Shown: positions 1 through 7,794, numbered from the stretch's first letter. The stretch: 16,018 nucleotides of DNA from an uncultured Bacteroidales bacterium (GCA_958418815.1 CATZGB010000050.1:1-16018); one strand, 5' to 3'. Program-made: numbers and translations. Notes: generated from the letters alone by a model not told the origin.

Positions 1-1126
1 TAATGCCGACTTGAAAATCTATAATCAAGTCGGCTTTTTTCGGACGGATACTGAAAAATGTAGGTGCTGTTTCAATAATTACAAAAAGAAGCATTATAAA
101 CCATGCTGCAATATCAGTTGAGGGATCTTCTTTCCGTAAATCAGAGAAAGCCTTCATTTGTGCTCTAAGTCCACCAAAATTATCTTTTAAACGATCCGCG
201 TATGCTGTCTCAGCAGATAGTACTTTCTCATTAAGTTCGCTAATCTGTTTATCCAGAGTTTCAAGATCGTTTTGGCGTTGGGCCTCAGCTTTTTCCATCA
301 TAATTTTATAATCTTTACTTAGGTTCCTGGCTGAAACATCTAACGCGTTTATTCTATTACGAATCGTGGATTTTTCATTGAGCAAAGATTCTCGTTGCAC
401 TCGTAACTTATTAGCTTTTACAGAATCATTGTGATTGTGAGATGCATCTAATCTTCGGATTTGTCCTGAAAGATTGTTGATTCGAGCGGTTAGCTCGGAT
501 TCACTAGTTCCTAAGTTAGTCAGTTCCCCCACAGCTTGATGAACCTTAGCATCCGTTGACGCCATAGACCCAACAAAGTGAGCGTCCAAAGGAGCTTCTC
601 GTAGTTTATTTCGCTGTACCCTTAATGAGTCAAGCTCTGTTTTGTCCTCTTGTACATAGGCCTTAATTTGATCTTTCATGTTTTCTTGCATTTTAGCATC
701 AATCTCCTTGTAGAAGATCTTTAATTCCAAAGGAGTAGATATAACAATGCCAAGGAAAATCGCCATAATAATTCGTGGCAGTCCGGAACGCAACTCAGCC
801 CATGAGATTGTGTGTTTTCCGTCAGAGTACATTGTGTTCACAATGAATCTGTCTAAATTGAAAATTAGCAGACCCCAAAATAAGCCAAACCCTATAGCTA
901 TATAAGTGTTGTCAAAAACAAAGTTCAACGCATATCCACCCGAAAGGGCGGCCATGAGGGCAGTAAAAAGAATTGTTCCACCTATGCCAGCATATTTTGC
1001 ATAGTCAGTCGGGCACTGACGTAGTACAGTTTTGTTAACGCCGGCACAAGACCAAAGGAATTCGTTGATTCGACCAGGACGTTTGGTCGAGATCTCTCCT
1101 ACTGAAGAAGATTTAGTTCTTGCCAT
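1..1126 (-). CDS. DUF4407 family membrane protein (3' end outside window)
   Basis: No stop is reached, so 375 residues are visible and the C-terminus is missing. The start is the ATG at 1126 (MARTKSSSVG), 13 bp after the stop of the upstream gene. Three hydrophobic segments are seen near residues 46-66, 73-95 and 116-138. A long, charged, heptad-rich coiled coil fills about 140-335, and a fourth membrane segment (AAWFIMLLFVIIETAP) lies at about 345-362. Three N-terminal helices, a NLDRFIV motif after the second, a long coiled-coil loop and a late helix match my recollection of the DUF4407 family, whose biochemical role is not established. As the last visible gene of the E1-E2-JAB-Clp operon it would place the system at the inner membrane, as anchor, sensor or effector; that role is inference. 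Family confidence is fairly high, function unknown. Confidence 0.85.
   Translation of the reverse strand, partial: MARTKSSSVGEISTKRPGRINEFLWSCAGVNKTVLRQCPTDYAKYAGIGGTILFTALMAALSGGYALNFVFDNTYIAIGFGLFWGLLIFNLDRFIVNTMYSDGKHTISWAELRSGLPRIIMAIFLGIVISTPLELKIFYKEIDAKMQENMKDQIKAYVQEDKTELDSLRVQRNKLREAPLDAHFVGSMASTDAKVHQAVGELTNLGTSESELTARINNLSGQIRRLDASHNHNDSVKANKLRVQRESLLNEKSTIRNRINALDVSARNLSKDYKIMMEKAEAQRQNDLETLDKQISELNEKVLSAETAYADRLKDNFGGLRAQMKAFSDLRKEDPSTDIAAWFIMLLFVIIETAPTFFSIRPKKADLIIDFQVGI
5..40 (+). terminator. Rho-independent terminator-like hairpin at the 3' end of the DUF4407 gene
   Basis: A perfect 9-bp inverted repeat, GCCGACTTG (5-13) and CAAGTCGGC (26-34), has a 12-nt loop and is followed by TTTTTT (35-40) on the plus strand. 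That geometry is a classic terminator for a gene converging from the plus strand. Seen from the minus strand, the last codons in the window (KKADLIIDFQVG) pass through the stem, so coding sequence and hairpin overlap. No plus-strand gene is visible inside the window to use it. It could also be chance within coding sequence, though a perfect 9-bp stem with a T-run argues against this. Confidence 0.5.
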
Positions 1127-1139
1127 ATTATTATGCGTT

Positions 1140-2150
1140 TTATTTGCTAAAGAAATATGTATAAAGTGATTTGAATGGGTTCTTTATTTGCTTTTTCTTT
1201 CCGAAAGAAATGGGTTTTATGAAGAATGAATCCTTTAATTGAGGAACGTCTGGTAAGCTCAACTTAACTAATGAAGTCTCAAAAGTCGGGACAGATATGT
1301 TAGCCTTAAATTGGGGAGTTGCGTATGATATATCAAAAGATTCATCCACCTTTGGAGTTGGAACTAAGATTTGTTTAATAACGGGGAGCGGTAACATCCG
1401 TACCGTTATTGTTCTTCGTTCTTCTCCGAAAGCATCTTGCACTCTGATAACGTATGTTGTGTCAACGCCTGGAGTAACTTCTAATTGTCCATGAGTCGGT
1501 TGTTCCCCGAAATCGTCGATATTTACTGCGACACAATTCTCAACATTCCAAGAAAGAATTAACGGAAGATTAGGATACGAGAATTGACGATTCACCTTAA
1601 AGTCAATTCGTGCAGCATCTCTAATCTTTATTGGAACGATGTGTCTGAAAACTCGGTTTCCTTCAAGGCCTTTTGCCTCAAAGACGAACTGAGTGTCTTC
1701 TATTGGTGCGAATGTTGCTTCACCGGATTCCGAAATCTCGGTGGTTTCGTTGCCGCAAATCAGCTTAATGTCTTTCGCATTTTCGATAGTCCAGCGGAAA
1801 ACAACATTTTCGTTTCTACCCTTATGAAGAACGGTAGCCGACGGATGTATTTCAAATTTAGGGCATGGTAGAATTCCGAGCGTTATAACACGCTCTGCGG
1901 TTCCGTCAGAGTTAGTGGCTCTGACCTTAAATTGTTTTGAGCCAACGGAATCAAGCGTTATTTCAAGAGAATTGCCATTTTGTTCCTCATCGTCGATGAA
2001 GATATGATTGGCACCGTCAATCTGCCAAGTGAGAGTAACACTATCACCTTGAAAGAATGGCACTGACTCTTGAAGTCGAAAATACCGAATTATTGGAGGG
2101 GCTTGAATGTCATCGAAATTACCCGTGGTTTCGTTATATACTAATGCCAT
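1140..2150 (-). CDS. Cytosolic protein with three Ig-like repeats
   Basis: This 336-residue protein has no signal peptide or membrane segment. I do not recognise a named family. Three repeats of about 75-80 residues are visible at roughly 20-95, 97-176 and 179-255. Each carries the strand signature of a bacterial Ig-like or fibronectin-like sandwich: VTLTWQIDGANHIFID, VVFRWTIENAKDIKLI and LILSWNVENCVAVNID, each followed by a later strand (FKVRATNSDG, FVFEAKGLEG, YVIRVQDAFG). Residues 256-336 form a separate tail, Lys-rich near the end. The N-terminus (LVYNETTGNFDDI, residues 3-15) matches a motif in the small 56-residue protein of the same operon. It lies 5 bp after the clp gene and 13 bp before the DUF4407 gene. 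Ig repeats suggest a binding scaffold, perhaps joining the unfoldase to the membrane protein. That role is inference. Confidence 0.8.
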   Translation of the reverse strand: MALVYNETTGNFDDIQAPPIIRYFRLQESVPFFQGDSVTLTWQIDGANHIFIDDEEQNGNSLEITLDSVGSKQFKVRATNSDGTAERVITLGILPCPKFEIHPSATVLHKGRNENVVFRWTIENAKDIKLICGNETTEISESGEATFAPIEDTQFVFEAKGLEGNRVFRHIVPIKIRDAARIDFKVNRQFSYPNLPLILSWNVENCVAVNIDDFGEQPTHGQLEVTPGVDTTYVIRVQDAFGEERRTITVRMLPLPVIKQILVPTPKVDESFDISYATPQFKANISVPTFETSLVKLSLPDVPQLKDSFFIKPISFGKKKQIKNPFKSLYTYFFSK

Positions 2151-2155
2151 ATTGT

Positions 2156-4726
2156 TTACTCATTGGTAAATGTTAGTTCGTTATTACATACGCGAACGAA
2201 TATAGGCGCAGATTTGACTAAATCTCCTATAAGGATTTGATCAATAATCCCGTCTATTATTTCATGGTCAACTATGCGTTTTATCGGACGCGCTCCCATA
2301 GATGTATCTAAATTACGTGCAATATGGGACGCTACATCTTCGCTGAGTTGTATGTTATATCCGGCGGATTGAAGCTTTTGCACTGCATTGCGTACAATAT
2401 TCACTGCAATAGATTTAAGTACGGATTGACTGAGCGAATTGAAAACGATAATGTCGTCAATCCTATTTACAAACTCCGGTGACGTTCTCTGCTTTAACAG
2501 TTGAATCATCGACTCTCTGACAAAAGACAAATGAGCATTTTCTTGTTGCTCAATCAATTCAGCACCAAGATTAGATGTCATGATTATAACGGTATTCTTG
2601 AAATTGATAGTACGACCTTTGCCGTCGGTCATACGACCGTCATCCAAAACTTGGAGAAGAGTTTCGCAAATTTTGGGATGTGCTTTTTCTATTTCGTCCA
2701 AAAGTATAACCGAATAAGGCCTTCGGCGGACAGCCTCTGTGAGTTGTCCACCTTGATTATAACCCACATATCCGGGAGGAGCACCAAATAAACGAGAAAC
2801 ACTATGCTCTTGTTGATATTCGCTCATGTCAATGCGAATCAACATATCTCGGCTCCCGAACAAGAACTGAGCCAATGCCTTGGCTAATTCTGTTTTGCCA
2901 ACGCCAGTGGTTCCCATGAACAAGAATGAACCAATGGGAGCATTCTCGTTTCCTAAACCAAGACGAGAACGTTTGATAACATTGCATACTGACTGAATTG
3001 CATGGTCTTGACCTTTTACGATGTCTGCAAGGTAATCTTGCATACCTGCCAAGCGCATAAATTCGTCATCGTTCAAAGAGTGAACTGGTATGCCGGTAGA
3101 GCGTGTTATGGTTTCCTTTATATCATTAGAATCTAATGCGAGTTTTAAGAGAGGAGAGTCAGTATCTGCTATCTCTTGCATCAAGTGGTTCATTTCAGCT
3201 TCAACACGCTCTATATCGCGATTATAACGAGCCGCTTCGTCATATCTGCCAATAGATTCAGCTTGTTCGCGATTCTCTTGTGATTGAATAATAGAGTTTT
3301 GTAATTCTTGAAGATTATCGAATTGACGGCGTTCGTTAACCCACTTCGCATTAAGAATATTTTCACGCTCTTTTAACTGGGAGATCTCCTGCTCCAACTC
3401 GCTTATGCGAGGTGAATAATGCGCATCTTGTAACAATGACTCCCGTTCAATCTCTTTCTGACGCACAATGCGCGAGAGTGTATCTAGTTCTTCAGGCACC
3501 GAAGATCTATCGATTCGCATTCTTGAAGCGGTTTCATCCAAAACGTCAATAGCCTTATCGGGAAGAAATCTATCAGTAACATATTTGGCGGACAAGCACA
3601 CGGATGCGACAATGGCTTCATCAAGAATTTTAATTCTATGGTGTGCTTCAAATCTTGATTTGATGCCACGAAGAATAGAGATGGAACTTTCAACTGAAGG
3701 TTCATCAATAACAATTCGTTGAAAACGTCGTGCAAATGCCTGGTCGCTCTCAACGAATTTATTATACTCGTCAAAGGTAGTTGCGCCAATAACCTTTATC
3801 CCATTCCTTGCAAGTTCGGGTTTCAAGATATTGGCCGCATCCATTGCGCTGCCACCACCTCCTGCGCCTAAAAGAAGATGAATCTCATCAATGAACAATA
3901 AAACTTGCGGAGCATGTTTCAGTTCATTGACGATCGATTTCAGCCGAGATTCAAATTCACCTTGCATAGAGGCTCCGGCTACAAGGGTAGCTACATCGAG
4001 GCTGTAAAGTTGAAGATGTTTCATATCTTCGGGCACATCCCCTCGATTGAGTCTAAAGGCAAGCCCCTCGATTATTGCCGTTTTGCCAGTGCCCGGTTCC
4101 CCTATCAATAGAGGGTTATTCTTTGTCTTACGAGAAACGATCTGAAGTATTCGTCTTATCTCGTCGTCTCTGCCGATAGTAGGTTCTATTTCGCCATCTT
4201 CGGCAAGTTTACGGAGATTTATGGCATACTTTTCAAGATTTGTTAGAATCGCCTGTTGTTCATCATCGGTGGAAGATATACGGTTGCCTGCGGAATATGT
4301 TTCAATTGCATCAGATAATCTGCGATTGTTAATGTGGAACTCATTAAAAAGAGCAGATATCTCATTATTGGTTGAAGTCATCCCCAAGAGAATGGCTTCG
4401 GGAGGAACGAGCCCTCTGTGGTGCTCATTATAAGAGTCTATTGATTTAACGATAACTTGATTACACTGTTCCGAGAACTGCGGATTATCATTGTGGAAAC
4501 GATTCGCATTTTGGATATATCCGCTCAACCGAGTGCAGAATTGTTGATAGTCCACATTCAGTTTGTCTAATACGAAACGTAACATTTCTTTTGATTGCTG
4601 AACCATAGCAATCAAAAGCAACGAAGTGGTTATGTCATCAAAATGCGACTCGCGAGCCAATGAGTTGGCTCGTTGTAATAATGATTTGGTACTCTCGCTG
4701 AGTTTTGTGTAATCAATTGGTTGCAT
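2156..4726 (-). CDS. ClpB-type AAA+ unfoldase/disaggregase-like ATPase
   Basis: This 856-residue Hsp100 protein is full length. In order: a double Clp N-domain (about 1-145); a first AAA+ module with Walker A GEPGTGKT (209-216) and Walker B LLFIDE; a long middle coiled coil (about 405-530); and a second module with Walker A GTTGVGKT (605-612), pore loop GAPPGYVGY (648-656), Walker B VILLDE (673-678) and sensor-2 GARP (811-814). The middle domain and the lack of an evident IGF/IGL ClpP-docking tripeptide point to a ClpB-like threading machine rather than a ClpP partner. The first pore loop reads GASMQGEFESRLK, where ClpB normally has KYRGEFE, so its substrate-gripping Tyr is missing. The gene starts 3 bp after the E1 stop and is followed 5 bp later by the Ig-repeat gene. 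In this operon it probably acts on proteins tagged or edited by the E1/E2/JAB set; that is inference. It is not placed like a housekeeping clpB. Confidence 0.93.
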   Translation of the reverse strand: MQPIDYTKLSESTKSLLQRANSLARESHFDDITTSLLLIAMVQQSKEMLRFVLDKLNVDYQQFCTRLSGYIQNANRFHNDNPQFSEQCNQVIVKSIDSYNEHHRGLVPPEAILLGMTSTNNEISALFNEFHINNRRLSDAIETYSAGNRISSTDDEQQAILTNLEKYAINLRKLAEDGEIEPTIGRDDEIRRILQIVSRKTKNNPLLIGEPGTGKTAIIEGLAFRLNRGDVPEDMKHLQLYSLDVATLVAGASMQGEFESRLKSIVNELKHAPQVLLFIDEIHLLLGAGGGGSAMDAANILKPELARNGIKVIGATTFDEYNKFVESDQAFARRFQRIVIDEPSVESSISILRGIKSRFEAHHRIKILDEAIVASVCLSAKYVTDRFLPDKAIDVLDETASRMRIDRSSVPEELDTLSRIVRQKEIERESLLQDAHYSPRISELEQEISQLKERENILNAKWVNERRQFDNLQELQNSIIQSQENREQAESIGRYDEAARYNRDIERVEAEMNHLMQEIADTDSPLLKLALDSNDIKETITRSTGIPVHSLNDDEFMRLAGMQDYLADIVKGQDHAIQSVCNVIKRSRLGLGNENAPIGSFLFMGTTGVGKTELAKALAQFLFGSRDMLIRIDMSEYQQEHSVSRLFGAPPGYVGYNQGGQLTEAVRRRPYSVILLDEIEKAHPKICETLLQVLDDGRMTDGKGRTINFKNTVIIMTSNLGAELIEQQENAHLSFVRESMIQLLKQRTSPEFVNRIDDIIVFNSLSQSVLKSIAVNIVRNAVQKLQSAGYNIQLSEDVASHIARNLDTSMGARPIKRIVDHEIIDGIIDQILIGDLVKSAPIFVRVCNNELTFTNE

Positions 4727-4729
4727 CGC

Positions 4730-5968
4730 TTATTCCCCGGTATCTAAAACTATACCCTCATAATTTTGGGAGAGATAGTCCGTGTTAAGATCCTCACCTA
4801 AATCCAATAGTGCGTTTGCAGAACATGAAGGACAATTATCGTCCTTCGCAATACGTGCTCCATACCATTTAAGAATGGTTGGCTTATTTTTTGCCTCGTT
4901 AAACGGTGCCCAAGCAGCGTGCCGCCGTTCACGTCTGTTGGCCCACATATAGTAGTCGTACGTAAGTTCAGTTTCCAGCGATTCGATGCCGGAATTTTTG
5001 CCACACGACAATTCCACTAAAGCCAGTTTCACAATGAGGTTGCAAATAGGCTCAATGTCCGACGACAGGCCGACTTGAATCATTGCATTTGCATCCTCTT
5101 CCAAGACATAGGCAGGTAACTGAGAACGATTGGTTATTTCCTCCGTTGCCATTGCATGAGCACGTGAGCCAACAAGGCAATTATAACAAGGTCCTCCGGG
5201 ACGGTACCGGAACACGTCACCACCCTCGGCTCGTGTGACGGCTCTGCCAAAAAGGGATACCTTATTGTATTTAAGCAAACATTGGGTAAGATAAAAACGA
5301 CTTGCGTTATTATCCGTTGCGCAAATAATAAGGTCTGCTTTTGCTACTTGTTCGTCCATCAAAGTCTTCTGGTCGGTAATGTTAATAGGGAACAAATCGA
5401 CTTTGGCTAATTTGTTCTTGCCAATTACAGCATCCTTAATTGCATCGGTTTTTAATCGTCCCAAATCCTTAATAGTGCAGGTGTGGCGAGCGAGATTGTG
5501 TAATTCCACTCTATCAAAGTCGAATAGCGCAAATTCGCCCACACCGGCTTTTGCAAGTTCAATAGCGATTTGGGAGCCGAAGCTGCCAAGGCCAATAATC
5601 ATAACTCTTTTGTTTGACAAAATGTCAACTTCAAGAATGCCCTTGGCGCGAGAGTACATTTCCTCCCTCGATGGGATGAAATTCACTTCACATTCCTCTA
5701 ATTGCAATTCTTCATTGACATAGTATGCCTTTGCTTCATTATCAGATAGAATAACCACACGGTAATGCTCCGGAGCATAGGGCCCAGAAGGCAAATGCGA
5801 TTTATACCAATGAGCTGCTGCCACACGTCCAAAGGCATGTGGCAAAGCGGCAGTATGGATATGAACGACGTTCTCGCCCTCCCATTCGTAAGATTGCCCT
5901 TCTATATGGCAATCCTCAGAATTAAGGAATGCAAGAACTTCGTCCTTGTCAATGTAGATACACTTCAT
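4730..5968 (-). CDS. E1-like (ThiF/MoeB-type) adenylating enzyme
   Basis: This 412-residue protein has a ThiF/E1 adenylation domain from about residue 105. Visible signatures are the nucleotide-binding loop IGLGSFGSQIA (125-135), the acidic strand FDFDRVELHNLARH (149-162, with Asp150, Asp152, Asn158 and Arg161), RLKTDA (Lys173), and ICATDN (Asp219). Two CxxC pairs, CYNC (261-264) and CPSC (379-382), probably bind a structural zinc as in ThiF/MoeB. E1-like enzymes adenylate the C-terminus of a beta-grasp or other protein partner. The N-terminal 100 or so residues are not a recognised domain and may bind partners. The ATG overlaps the stop of the 56-residue gene (ATGA), so the two are translationally coupled. 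The clp gene starts 3 bp downstream. Which Cys, if any, carries a thioester cannot be told by eye; Cys164 and Cys230 are candidates. Confidence 0.92.
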   Translation of the reverse strand: MKCIYIDKDEVLAFLNSEDCHIEGQSYEWEGENVVHIHTAALPHAFGRVAAAHWYKSHLPSGPYAPEHYRVVILSDNEAKAYYVNEELQLEECEVNFIPSREEMYSRAKGILEVDILSNKRVMIIGLGSFGSQIAIELAKAGVGEFALFDFDRVELHNLARHTCTIKDLGRLKTDAIKDAVIGKNKLAKVDLFPINITDQKTLMDEQVAKADLIICATDNNASRFYLTQCLLKYNKVSLFGRAVTRAEGGDVFRYRPGGPCYNCLVGSRAHAMATEEITNRSQLPAYVLEEDANAMIQVGLSSDIEPICNLIVKLALVELSCGKNSGIESLETELTYDYYMWANRRERRHAAWAPFNEAKNKPTILKWYGARIAKDDNCPSCSANALLDLGEDLNTDYLSQNYEGIVLDTGE

Positions 5969-6135
5969 GCAAAGCCGTCCTCAGTCATTTTAGTTACGGT
6001 ATCGCCCTCGTTGGCAGTGCCTCTTTCTACTTGTTCAAAGTCGCCGGTTTCGGGATTGAAAACGAGGTCTTTCAGTGAGCTTGTCGATTGAGTCGACACG
6101 CCGCGGCCATTAGGATTTATCACGGGTTCATTCAT
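5965..6135 (-). CDS. 56-residue acidic protein between E2 and E1 genes; candidate modifier or adaptor
   Basis: This small ORF encodes 56 residues from ATG at 6135 to TGA at 5965-5967. It starts 12 bp after the E2-like stop, and its stop overlaps the E1 start (ATGA). That placement strongly supports a real gene. The protein begins MNEPVINPNGRG and ends TKMTEDGFA, with about ten acidic and four basic residues. It is rich in Thr, Ser, Gly and Asn and looks mostly disordered. Its central LVFNPETGDFEQV (residues 24-36) matches LVYNETTGNFDDI at the N-terminus of the Ig-repeat protein. It is too short for a normal ubiquitin beta-grasp (about 76 residues) and lacks a C-terminal Gly-Gly. It sits where a modifier gene would be expected, but an adaptor or recruiting peptide is as likely. 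Function unknown. Confidence 0.72.
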   Translation of the reverse strand: MNEPVINPNGRGVSTQSTSSLKDLVFNPETGDFEQVERGTANEGDTVTKMTEDGFA

Positions 6136-6147
6136 ATTGATATTATG

Positions 6148-6594
6148 TTAACGGGTGGAATTACCACCCTGGCGGTTAATTTCGTTGATAAGTGTGTCGA
6201 TTGATTGACCGGTACGAAGATAAATCTCGTAACATTCCAGCCATAGGCGACATTTGATATACACCTTGTATAGTGAGACGCAAGGACTCCAGCTGTCATC
6301 AGGATAATGGCAGATGCGAGTCTTTCCGTCGGTTGTTCCGTAGTTGTGGAGTTCGTGGCTTATTTCTAAGTCACGTTCACTGCGATCTTTTAAAGGTTTC
6401 GTAGTGTAAACGGTAGGAACAGATGAGGGAAAATCATTTAGCATGATTTTCAAAGTGTACACATTCTTTGCATTAGTGCGGGCGCCAATCAGAAGATGGG
6501 CGTTCGGAGTACCCATTTCTCGGAACATATACATATTCGATGGCAGTTTTTTCTCCAAGACTGCCTTTTCCAATTCAAAACGTGCTTGATCCAT
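6148..6594 (-). CDS. E2-like (ubiquitin-conjugating-enzyme fold) protein
   Basis: This 148-residue protein has the size and layout of a UBC fold. It has an N-terminal helix (about 1-17), a beta meander with YTLKIMLNDFPSSVPTVY (46-63, compare the E2 strand and its P..P turn), then LHNYG (82-86), DGKTRICHY (89-97) and DSWSPCVSLYKVYIKC (100-115), then C-terminal helices. Eukaryotic E2s read HPN...G.ICL.....WSPA.TI.KVL over the same stretch, which places Cys95 as the catalytic thioester residue and Trp102 as the conserved Trp. His83-Asn84 stands where HPN would be. This alignment is by eye. The ATG overlaps the JAB stop by one base (TAATG), and the 56-residue gene starts 12 bp downstream. It would accept an activated partner from the neighbouring E1 and pass it to a target. 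The tail NRQGGNSTR is probably just a tail. Confidence 0.82.
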   Translation of the reverse strand: MDQARFELEKAVLEKKLPSNMYMFREMGTPNAHLLIGARTNAKNVYTLKIMLNDFPSSVPTVYTTKPLKDRSERDLEISHELHNYGTTDGKTRICHYPDDSWSPCVSLYKVYIKCRLWLECYEIYLRTGQSIDTLINEINRQGGNSTR

Positions 6595-7715
6595 TATCGA
6601 TGATTCCTTAGATGTAGGTTATAATTATGCATAAATGTTTGTTCTAATGTCGGGGTTAAGATCCAGTCTTCCTCAAAGGAATAGTGATGACATGTCCCTT
6701 CAATGAGTCCCATTCGCTCAATCTCAAATGGCGCATTGGGAAAGTCTGCTGGAAAAGTTATTATCTCGGCAAAGGTACGTGTAACTATTTTAAGATTGAC
6801 AATTCCTTCAGTGGATATTTGTGGAGTAGTTTCATTTATCCACGGCTGTGTTTTAAGCGTATCAATTATCTGCTTAAATGCCTGTCGGTTTTCAACATTA
6901 GAAAACCAACCGGATTGATTAGAAACGGGCTGCCTTTGTGGAACTATGTATTCCTCTGCGAAGGAATAGTTCGAAGAAGATGGGTTTCGCAAGATGCCTG
7001 CAAGTTCATTATCAATAACCTCACGAAGCCGGTTTTCTGTATTGATTATCTCCCATTGCGCAGGAACAAACCGAGTATCGCGAGCGAAGTTGAAAGGATT
7101 TATAATGATACCTCTATCGTTAAAACTACCAATGCATAATAGCAAGCGGTTTAGATTTAACTGAACTATGCCGTTTTGCATAGTTTGTGCATCATACCCG
7201 CTGGGATGAGGGAGGCCAAGATGATGATGTGAGTGCCACTCTCCAATATGTTGCAGACCGTATTCTTTAAGTTTGACGCCAACAGTTTCGAGATATTCAA
7301 CATCTTGGTTGAAAAATGTAGTCTGGTGGTTTGCCATCGGGCCAGGCCCGATGGCATAAATTACACGAGGTGCGCCCGATGCTGTCCATGCCCCATAAAG
7401 TTGTCCGCCGGTTTCTATATTAGGATAATCTTGAATACACTTGGCAATATAATCTAATTCACTGGCGTAGATTAGGGCTTTTGATGATGGCGCAAGCGCA
7501 GGTGCGAATGTTGCAATTTCATCCGTCGCGTTGTTATTGTCGGCATCAATGCTATGTTTGCTGTGTTTCCTGAATTTATCCCAAAAGGGCATTCTGTGAT
7601 TATGGAGGTTCTTTTGTTTATATCTTTTCTTGCCCATTGCAAGGTATTGATTAGCCTCCGAATCCCAAATAAGGCCGTATGAAACAAAAAGCGCAGGATC
7701 CGTACTGTTACTCAT
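6594..7715 (-). CDS. JAB/JAMM metallopeptidase with a probable C-terminal E2-like domain
   Basis: In this 373-residue protein a JAB/MPN domain spans about 80-225. It has the Glu in ETGGQLYG (Glu101) and the zinc motif WHSHHHLGLPHPSGYD (160-175), giving His161, His163, Ser172 and Asp175. The gap from the second His to the Ser is eight residues, against seven in many JAMM proteins, a spacing I believe occurs in bacterial JAB proteins. JAMM proteases cut isopeptide or Gly-Gly bonds. Residues about 272-370 resemble a UBC fold: helix, strands ending TFAEIITFPADFPNAPFEIE (314-333), then TCHHYSFEEDWILTPTLEQ (341-359), parallel to ICHYPDDSWSP in the next gene, with Cys342 at the catalytic position. 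Residues 1-75 are a basic, low-complexity head. It is the first gene of the operon, and no in-frame ATG occurs before the stop upstream of 7715. The JAB call is firm; the E2-like domain is inference. Confidence 0.88.
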   Translation of the reverse strand: MSNSTDPALFVSYGLIWDSEANQYLAMGKKRYKQKNLHNHRMPFWDKFRKHSKHSIDADNNNATDEIATFAPALAPSSKALIYASELDYIAKCIQDYPNIETGGQLYGAWTASGAPRVIYAIGPGPMANHQTTFFNQDVEYLETVGVKLKEYGLQHIGEWHSHHHLGLPHPSGYDAQTMQNGIVQLNLNRLLLCIGSFNDRGIIINPFNFARDTRFVPAQWEIINTENRLREVIDNELAGILRNPSSSNYSFAEEYIVPQRQPVSNQSGWFSNVENRQAFKQIIDTLKTQPWINETTPQISTEGIVNLKIVTRTFAEIITFPADFPNAPFEIERMGLIEGTCHHYSFEEDWILTPTLEQTFMHNYNLHLRNHR

Positions 7716-7778
7716 CCCGCTATCAAGGCATGTGGCTTCGCCGTTTCATCGTAGAACGAGTAACGCAGAGCCTACGCC

Positions 7779-7794
7779 GTATGATATATGATAC
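7779..7794. promoter_or_regulatory. Imperfect palindrome in the operon leader
   Basis: GTATGATATATGATAC is a 16-bp near-palindrome, broken only at the symmetric pair of positions 5 and 12. It lies 64 bp before the JAB start codon and inside the predicted transcript. It could bind a repressor, or form an AU-rich RNA structure. There is no direct evidence of function. Confidence 0.25.

Noticed and set aside
6148..6180. The Gly-Gly in the E2-like tail (NRQGGNSTR) as a ubiquitin-type processing site
   Set aside because: It follows a UBC fold, not a beta-grasp fold, and a single Gly-Gly in a flexible tail is weak evidence.
4730..7715. Type II CBASS or the PRTRC cassette as an explanation for the E1/JAB genes
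   Set aside because: No CD-NTase or cyclic-nucleotide effector is present for CBASS. No ParB-related or other PRTRC proteins are present for the ThiF cassette.
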